DNA of 10,609 nt, taken from contig NZ_JAIWOI010000369.1 in NCBI RefSeq assembly GCF_020217005.1, positions 1 to 10,609 of the forward strand, in the 5' to 3' direction. Made by a program: the position numbers and the translations under genes. Shown one piece after another: positions 6,067-10,609 of this stretch. The notes beneath the pieces are model-generated. The model searched no databases. It was given only the letters and a program-made list of their open reading frames with translations, and was not told the origin of the DNA. Within the stretch, counting starts at the first letter, position 1. Each line of letters begins with the position of its first letter. This stretch comes from Rheinheimera sp. GTDB taxonomy: Bacteria; Pseudomonadota; Gammaproteobacteria; Enterobacterales; Alteromonadaceae.

Positions 6067-7431
6067 ATGACTCAATCCACTTCGAAACGCCCTGATCTGC
6101 TCAAAGGTGATATTCAGGCCACCATGAAACAAATGACGGTGCCAGTACTGTTTGGCATGATCACCTTAATGTCATTCAATCTCATCGATACCTTCTTTAT
6201 TAGTATGCTGGGTACGGCCGAATTGGCTGCTGTCAGTTTTACTTTTCCGGTGACCTTTACCGTGATTAGTCTGGCTATAGGTCTGAGCATTGGTACTTCA
6301 GCTGTAATAGCCAGAGCTTTGGGCAGTGGTGATCAACAAAGCGCCCGCAGCGACGGTTTAGCCGCCTTGTGGTTATCTGCTTATTTAGTCATCGCCTTGT
6401 CTATAGTGGGCTTTTTAACCATAGACCCTTTATTCCGGTTACTCGGAGCCAAAGAAGATACTTTGCCTTTTATCCACGACTATATGGATATCTGGTTTTT
6501 TGGAGCCGTATTTCTGATTACTCCTATGATAGGTAATGCGGTACTCCGGGCCGCAGGGGACACTAAAACTCCTAGTATTCTGATGGCTTGCGCCGGCCTA
6601 TTAAATGCAGTGCTGGATCCGATCCTTATTTTTGGTTGGGGCCCTGTACCGGCTATGGGCGTAGCCGGGGCTTCGCTGGCCAGTTTAATTTCCTGGTTAT
6701 TGGGTTTTGGTCTGATCCTGTATTTGCTGATGGTGCGCCGTAAACTGGTGGATGTAGGCCATCAGCCTTTGGCTGAATTCGTCAAAATCAGCCGGAAAAT
6801 TCTGCATATAGGTTTACCTGCTGCCGGTGCCAATATGCTGACGCCACTGGCGATGGGCATTTTAACTGCATTAATGGCCAGTTATGGTGCAGAGGCCGTA
6901 GCTGCTTTTGGTGTAGGAGCCCGTATTGAAAGTATTGCTTCTTTAGTTGTATTAGCTTTATCTATGACTTTGCCACCCTTTGTCAGCCAAAACTACGGTG
7001 CCTGTGCCTATCATCGCATTGATCAGGCTTACCGCAGTTGCATTAAGTTTATTCTGGCCTGGCAGTTTGCTGTGTATCTCGGCTTAGCGGCCTGCGCCTG
7101 GGTACTGGCTGATGTGTTTACGGAAGATCCATTAGTAGCACAGTACATCCGCTACTTTATCTGGATTTTGCCTTTAGGATATGGCCTGCAGGGCATTATT
7201 ATTTTGACCAACTCGTCCTTTAACGCTTTGCATCTGCCGCTGAATGCCTTGCAGCTTAGTGTGGTCAGGCTTTTTGTGTTCTACGTGCCTTTTGCTTATA
7301 TAGGTGGCCTGATAGGTGGAGTGGTAGGAGTTTTTGTCGGAGGCTTAGTGGCCAATGCTTTTACTTCTTCTCTGGCATACAGCTGGTTTAAACGTAAACT
7401 GGCCGCGTTAACTTTAAGTGGAGAATCCTGA
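6067..7431 (+). CDS. MATE-family multidrug/cation antiporter efflux protein
   Basis: A 454-residue inner-membrane protein with about 12 hydrophobic helices in two homologous halves. This is the usual size and layout of MATE transporters, which export organic cations or drugs in exchange for H+ or Na+. Family signatures are visible: NLIDTFFI with D41, equivalent to the conserved ion-coupling Asp in helix 1 of NorM-type and archaeal MATE proteins; ARALGSGD (82-89); [11 protein letters not shown]; and, in the second half, GLPAAGANM and FVSQNYGA. Its substrate cannot be told from sequence. The ATG lacks a clear Shine-Dalgarno. The stop TGA (7429-7431) overlaps the uvrB ATG by one base, so the two genes form an operon. 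The upstream region holds the dyads and repeats described above, and I saw no LexA box there. Confidence 0.93.
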   Translation: MTQSTSKRPDLLKGDIQATMKQMTVPVLFGMITLMSFNLIDTFFISMLGTAELAAVSFTFPVTFTVISLAIGLSIGTSAVIARALGSGDQQSARSDGLAALWLSAYLVIALSIVGFLTIDPLFRLLGAKEDTLPFIHDYMDIWFFGAVFLITPMIGNAVLRAAGDTKTPSILMACAGLLNAVLDPILIFGWGPVPAMGVAGASLASLISWLLGFGLILYLLMVRRKLVDVGHQPLAEFVKISRKILHIGLPAAGANMLTPLAMGILTALMASYGAEAVAAFGVGARIESIASLVVLALSMTLPPFVSQNYGACAYHRIDQAYRSCIKFILAWQFAVYLGLAACAWVLADVFTEDPLVAQYIRYFIWILPLGYGLQGIIILTNSSFNALHLPLNALQLSVVRLFVFYVPFAYIGGLIGGVVGVFVGGLVANAFTSSLAYSWFKRKLAALTLSGES

Positions 7432-7433
7432 TG
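7420..7433 (+). promoter_or_regulatory. Ribosome site and TGATG stop-start overlap joining the MATE gene and uvrB
   Basis: GGAG (7420-7423) lies 7 nt before the uvrB ATG (7431-7433) and inside the last codons of the MATE gene. The overlapping TGATG suggests that uvrB translation is coupled to the upstream gene. It also fixes the uvrB start. Confidence 0.85.
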
Positions 7434-9422
7434 AGCCGCGATTTCGAATTAGTCTCCAACTATAAGCCTGCCGGTGATCAACCTGGCGCTATCGCCAAGC
7501 TGGTGGACGGCCTGGAGTCTGGTTTGGCTCATCAAACCTTATTAGGGGTTACAGGCTCGGGTAAAACTTTCACTATGGCTAACGTGATAGCGCAAGTGAA
7601 CAGACCAACGCTGATTATGGCGCATAACAAAACCCTGGCTGCTCAGCTTTATGGTGAGATGAAAGAGTTTTTCCCGAATAACTCGGTGGAATACTTCGTG
7701 TCCTATTACGACTACTACCAGCCAGAAGCTTATGTGCCAGCCAGTGACACCTTTATTGAAAAAGATGCCTCTATTAACGAGCATATAGAGCAAATGCGTT
7801 TATCAGCGACCAAAGCGCTAATGGAAAGGCGTGATGTGGTCATTATCGCCTCTGTTTCCGCTATCTACGGTTTGGGTGATCCGGAATCCTATATGAAGAT
7901 GCTGTTGCATCTGAAAGTAGGCGACATAGTCGACCAGCGTTCTATCCTGCGCCGTCTGGCCGAGCTGCAATACAATCGCAATGATGCCGCTTTTGAACGC
8001 GCCACTTATCGGGTACGTGGCGATGTGATTGATGTGTTTCCGGCTGAATCCGACGAAATAGCTGTACGCATTGAACTGTTTGACGAAGAAATTGAACGCA
8101 TCAGTTTATTTGACCCTTTGACAGGCTCAGTGGAGAAAGTGGTCAGTCGTTACACTATTTATCCAAAAACCCACTATGTGACGCCACGGGAAAAAATTCT
8201 TGAGGCGACAGAGCGTATTAAGGTGGAATTGAAAGAACGCCGTGCCCAGCTGTTGGCAGAAAATCGTTTGATTGAAGAGCAGCGTATAGGCCAGCGTACC
8301 TTGTTTGATTTGGAAATGATGGTGGAGCTAGGCTATTGCTCCGGCATAGAAAACTACTCGCGCTATTTATCCGGCCGGGCCGAGGGTGAACCACCTCCAA
8401 CATTGCTGGACTATTTCCCGGCCGACGGCCTGATGTTTATTGACGAATCACACGTCACCATTTCGCAAATCGGTGCTATGTACAAAGGCGACCGTTCACG
8501 TAAAGAAAACCTGGTGAACTACGGTTTTCGCCTGCCTTCAGCTCTGGACAACAGGCCACTGAAATTTGATGAATTTGAGTCGATAGCGCCGCAGCGTATA
8601 TATGTTTCAGCCACACCAGCGGATTACGAGTTAAAACAATCAGCGGGCGAAGTGGTAGAGCAGGTCGTGCGGCCAACTGGTTTAGTGGATCCAGTCATTG
8701 AAATCCGTCCGGTGGCAACACAGGTGGACGATCTGATGTCTGAAGCTATGCGCTGCGCCAAACTGGGTGAGCGGGTACTGGTCACTGTACTGACCAAAAA
8801 GATGGCCGAGGATTTAACAGATTATTTGGCAGGTCATGGCGTCAAGGTACGGTATTTACACTCAGACATAGACACTGTAGAGCGGATGGAAATTATCCGC
8901 GACTTACGTTTAGGTGTATTTGATGTGCTGGTGGGTATTAACCTGTTGCGGGAAGGTCTGGATATTCCTGAAGTGTCATTGGTGGCCATACTGGACGCGG
9001 ATAAAGAGGGCTTTTTGCGTTCAGAGCGCTCCCTGATTCAAACCATGGGGCGTGCTGCCCGTAACCTGGCAGGTAAAGCTGTGCTTTATGCTGATCGCAT
9101 CACAGGGTCGATGCAAAGGGCTATCGACGAAACTGAAAGGCGACGGGCTAAACAAATCGCCTACAACGAATTGCATGGCATCACACCAACCGCTATTAAG
9201 AAGAAAATATCGGACGTGATGGATCTGGGCCAGGATGCTGATTTGCCTAAAGTGGCGGAGAAAATCAAACTGGCCAAAGGCAAAACGCCATACCAGCTAC
9301 AGGCCGAAATCAAACAACTGGAACAAAAAATGCTGCAGCATGCCAGGGACTTGGAATTTGAAATGGCAGCGCAACTGCGTGATCAAATTCATCAATTACG
9401 TGAAGCCTTACTCGAAATCTAG
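7431..9422 (+). CDS. uvrB: Excinuclease ABC subunit B (UvrB)
   Basis: UvrB is the damage-verifying helicase of nucleotide excision repair. It is loaded by UvrA2 and recruits UvrC for incision. The protein has 663 residues against about 673 in E. coli. Walker A is GVTGSGKT (39-46, K45). The DNA-probing beta-hairpin carries Y92, Y93, Y95, Y96 and Y101. The Walker B-type motif DESH is at 338-341. The helicase C-terminal half includes ATPxDYE (about 395-400), the REGLDIPE segment (507-514) and motif [10 protein letters not shown] (537-544). The C-terminal UVR domain (about 624-660) binds UvrC. All key residues are present, so it should be active. In E. coli uvrB is induced through LexA. No CTGT-N8-ACAG box is seen before this two-gene unit, so control may differ, or a promoter may lie inside the MATE gene. 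Transcription probably ends at the hairpin at 9434-9480. Confidence 0.99.
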   Translation: MSRDFELVSNYKPAGDQPGAIAKLVDGLESGLAHQTLLGVTGSGKTFTMANVIAQVNRPTLIMAHNKTLAAQLYGEMKEFFPNNSVEYFVSYYDYYQPEAYVPASDTFIEKDASINEHIEQMRLSATKALMERRDVVIIASVSAIYGLGDPESYMKMLLHLKVGDIVDQRSILRRLAELQYNRNDAAFERATYRVRGDVIDVFPAESDEIAVRIELFDEEIERISLFDPLTGSVEKVVSRYTIYPKTHYVTPREKILEATERIKVELKERRAQLLAENRLIEEQRIGQRTLFDLEMMVELGYCSGIENYSRYLSGRAEGEPPPTLLDYFPADGLMFIDESHVTISQIGAMYKGDRSRKENLVNYGFRLPSALDNRPLKFDEFESIAPQRIYVSATPADYELKQSAGEVVEQVVRPTGLVDPVIEIRPVATQVDDLMSEAMRCAKLGERVLVTVLTKKMAEDLTDYLAGHGVKVRYLHSDIDTVERMEIIRDLRLGVFDVLVGINLLREGLDIPEVSLVAILDADKEGFLRSERSLIQTMGRAARNLAGKAVLYADRITGSMQRAIDETERRRAKQIAYNELHGITPTAIKKKISDVMDLGQDADLPKVAEKIKLAKGKTPYQLQAEIKQLEQKMLQHARDLEFEMAAQLRDQIHQLREALLEI

Positions 9423-9433
9423 TCCATTTAAAT

Positions 9434-9480
9434 AGGGCTCTCTGATGCTTAGCTATTTACCATCCGAGAGCTCTTTTTTT
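9434..9480 (+). terminator. Intrinsic terminator of the MATE-uvrB unit
   Basis: AGGGCTCTC (9434-9442) pairs with GAGAGCTCT (9466-9474) with one G-U pair. The stem continues after one mismatch through GATG (9444-9447) and CATC (9461-9464). A run of T ends at 9480. It lies 12 bases after the uvrB stop. Confidence 0.85.
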
Positions 9481-9616
9481 GTCCAAGATGTTTCATAAAA
9501 CATAAATTGTTACTTATCTGATTGATATTCATACACATTATAACAATGCTGTTCAGACAACATTAACTTTCAGAGCATTAGACTGCCTGTGTTTTCTCAA
9601 CCAAAAGGTAGTACCT
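9481..9616 (+). promoter_or_regulatory. Leader and likely promoter of the outer-membrane protein gene
   Basis: An AT-rich 136-bp leader. A -10-like TATAAC (9539-9544) is the best candidate, with only a weak ATCTGA at -35 (9516-9521, 17-nt spacer), so an activator may be needed. A good ribosome site AAAGG (9604-9608) lies 8 nt before the ATG and overlaps a small dyad, AGGTA/TACCT. Confidence 0.45.
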
Positions 9617-10390
9617 ATGAAACGTTCTATGCTCGCTTTACTTATCGCTGTAGTCTCAACCGGTGTGGCAGCGAACAGCTATCAAAATGAATCCTCAGTG
9701 GATTATATCAATGGTGATATCAACAACATTGACGTTGATGCCTGGCAATTAAAACATCAATATTTCTTCAATGCAGTAGACACCTCGGGCAATACTCCTC
9801 GTGCTGAAGCTGCGTTCATCAACAAAAACGCCAGTGTCTTTGGTACTTTGTCCCGCACTTCTGTAGGTGATTTTGATCAGAATGGCTGGTCCGTAGGTGG
9901 TGAGTATATGGATCAAAGCCATAACTTCTACGGTAAGCTCGAATGGATGCACTACAGCGGCGACGACAGCCAGGATGTGGAAGGTACGCTGGGTTACTTC
10001 ATCAGCAACGACTGGTTAGTAGGTGCCATTTTTGAGCACAACAGACCGGATCAAGGCGGTAGCAGCACCAATTATGGTGTGATGACCAAGAAGTTATGGG
10101 ATTTAGGCACAGGAGATATGATCAATCTGGAAGCCAACATCCTGGATTACCGCAATGATTCAGCCACACGTTATGGTGTTGGTGCAGATTACTACTTCGG
10201 TAAAAACTTCTCCGCTGGTGTTGGTTACCAGTGGATCTCTGACGGAGTTTTAAGCGAAAGTGAAGACAGCCTGAGTTTACGCACTAAGTGGTTCGCGCTG
10301 CCAAACCTGTCTTTGTCGGCCAGCGTTGCATTTGACGCACTGGAGACGGGAGATGATTTGTATCAGGTAGGTGCGAGCTACCGCTTCTAA
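9617..10390 (+). CDS. Putative small porin-like beta-barrel outer-membrane protein
   Basis: A 257-residue secreted protein. The N-terminus MKRSMLALLIAVVSTGVAA is a classic signal peptide, with likely cleavage after residue 19, leaving about 238 residues. The mature part has many alternating hydrophobic/aromatic stretches with short polar turns, such as WSVGGEYM, FYGKLEWMHYSG and RYGVGADYYFGKNFSAGVGYQW. It ends in YRF, the terminal aromatic expected for recognition by the BAM assembly machinery. This fits a barrel of moderate size, comparable with the unnamed putative porins common in marine and freshwater gammaproteobacteria. I do not recognise the exact family or the substrate. It is a single gene with its own leader and a strong terminator. 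No cysteines are seen in the protein. Confidence 0.75.
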   Translation: MKRSMLALLIAVVSTGVAANSYQNESSVDYINGDINNIDVDAWQLKHQYFFNAVDTSGNTPRAEAAFINKNASVFGTLSRTSVGDFDQNGWSVGGEYMDQSHNFYGKLEWMHYSGDDSQDVEGTLGYFISNDWLVGAIFEHNRPDQGGSSTNYGVMTKKLWDLGTGDMINLEANILDYRNDSATRYGVGADYYFGKNFSAGVGYQWISDGVLSESEDSLSLRTKWFALPNLSLSASVAFDALETGDDLYQVGASYRF

Positions 10391-10410
10391 ATAGGGCAAT
10401 GCCCGGCTAT
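10391..10410 (+). other. Small hairpin right after the outer-membrane protein gene
   Basis: GGGC (10394-10397) and GCCC (10401-10404) can pair around AAT, with ATAG (10391-10394) and CTAT (10407-10410) able to extend it imperfectly. No T run follows. It may protect the mRNA 3' end together with the terminator just downstream. Confidence 0.35.
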
Positions 10411-10426
10411 CCCTGAATAAGTGTAG

Positions 10427-10454
10427 GGGCGACCTTTATGGTCGCCCTTTTTTT
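10427..10454 (+). terminator. Intrinsic terminator of the outer-membrane protein gene
   Basis: A perfect 8-bp stem GGGCGACC (10427-10434) and GGTCGCCC (10440-10447) with a TTTAT loop is followed by seven T. This is a textbook terminator 36 bases after the stop codon. Confidence 0.92.
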
Positions 10455-10456
10455 AG

Positions 10457-10609
10457 CCACAACCCGTCATTGAATTTTGTGTTGGAATTCTCGGGCGGGG
10501 ATAAACCCCGCCCCTACGGTGTGATCATGGTTTTTAACCACAACCCGTCATTGAATTTTGTGTTGGAATTCTCGGGCGGGGATAAACCCCGCCCCTACGG
10601 TGTGATCAC
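10457..10609. repeat. Tandem 81-bp repeat with internal GC-rich hairpin, continuing off the right edge
   Basis: Unit 1 is 10457-10537. Unit 2 starts at 10538 and is cut by the window end after 72 bases. The shared part is identical except for the last base or so. Each unit holds a perfect 8-bp hairpin GGGCGGGG-ATAAA-CCCCGCCC (10493-10513 and 10574-10594), followed by CTACGGTGTGATCA. No coding frame is convincing. The number of units and any neighbouring gene lie outside the window. Confidence 0.9.

Noticed and set aside
10457..10609. CRISPR array
   Set aside because: The repeats are 81 bp and directly adjacent, with no unique spacers between short repeats.

Overview
The window is chromosomal DNA of a gammaproteobacterium. 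RsxA, RsxB and UvrB read as close relatives of the enteric proteins at nearly the same lengths. The tRNAs carry an encoded CCA. The overall character suggests the Alteromonadales/Chromatiales neighbourhood (a Rheinheimera- or Alishewanella-like organism), but the genus is an inference from general similarity and cannot be fixed from this sequence alone.

Left part (1-3128, minus strand): the head of an rsx/rnf operon in the order rsxA-rsxB-rsxC, packed with 0-1 nt between genes and a good sigma70-type promoter before rsxA. rsxC runs off the left edge, and its Ala/Lys-rich C-terminal tail contains a 132-bp in-frame tandem repeat. RsxABC are membrane and iron-sulfur subunits of the ion-coupled electron transport complex that in Escherichia coli reduces the SoxR sensor. 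Next (3259-5124, minus) is a membrane-anchored protein with degenerate GGDEF and EAL domains, probably a signalling or scaffold protein of the CsrD/MshH type rather than a c-di-GMP enzyme.

Middle (5239-5583, minus): three identical tRNA-Asn(GUU) genes under one strong promoter with a GC-rich discriminator. The middle tRNA is flanked by a perfect 11-bp inverted repeat. From 5584 to 6066 there is no convincing gene. This stretch holds a convergent pair of DnaA-box-like sites, a hairpin, repeated TATGCAAAA motifs and a TTGTGAA/TTCACAA palindrome.

Right part (6067-10609, plus strand): a MATE-family efflux transporter whose stop codon overlaps the start of uvrB, giving a two-gene coupled unit that ends at an intrinsic terminator. 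A small secreted, probably beta-barrel outer-membrane protein with its own leader and terminator follows. The window ends inside a tandem array of 81-bp repeats, each with a perfect GC-rich hairpin.

Most of the window is ordinary core genome. The parts that deserve a second look are the degenerate GGDEF/EAL protein, the tRNA leader/trailer helix, the structured 5584-6066 intergenic region, the MATE-uvrB coupling, the rsxC repeat and the right-edge repeats. I found no clear sign of a new defence or mobile system.
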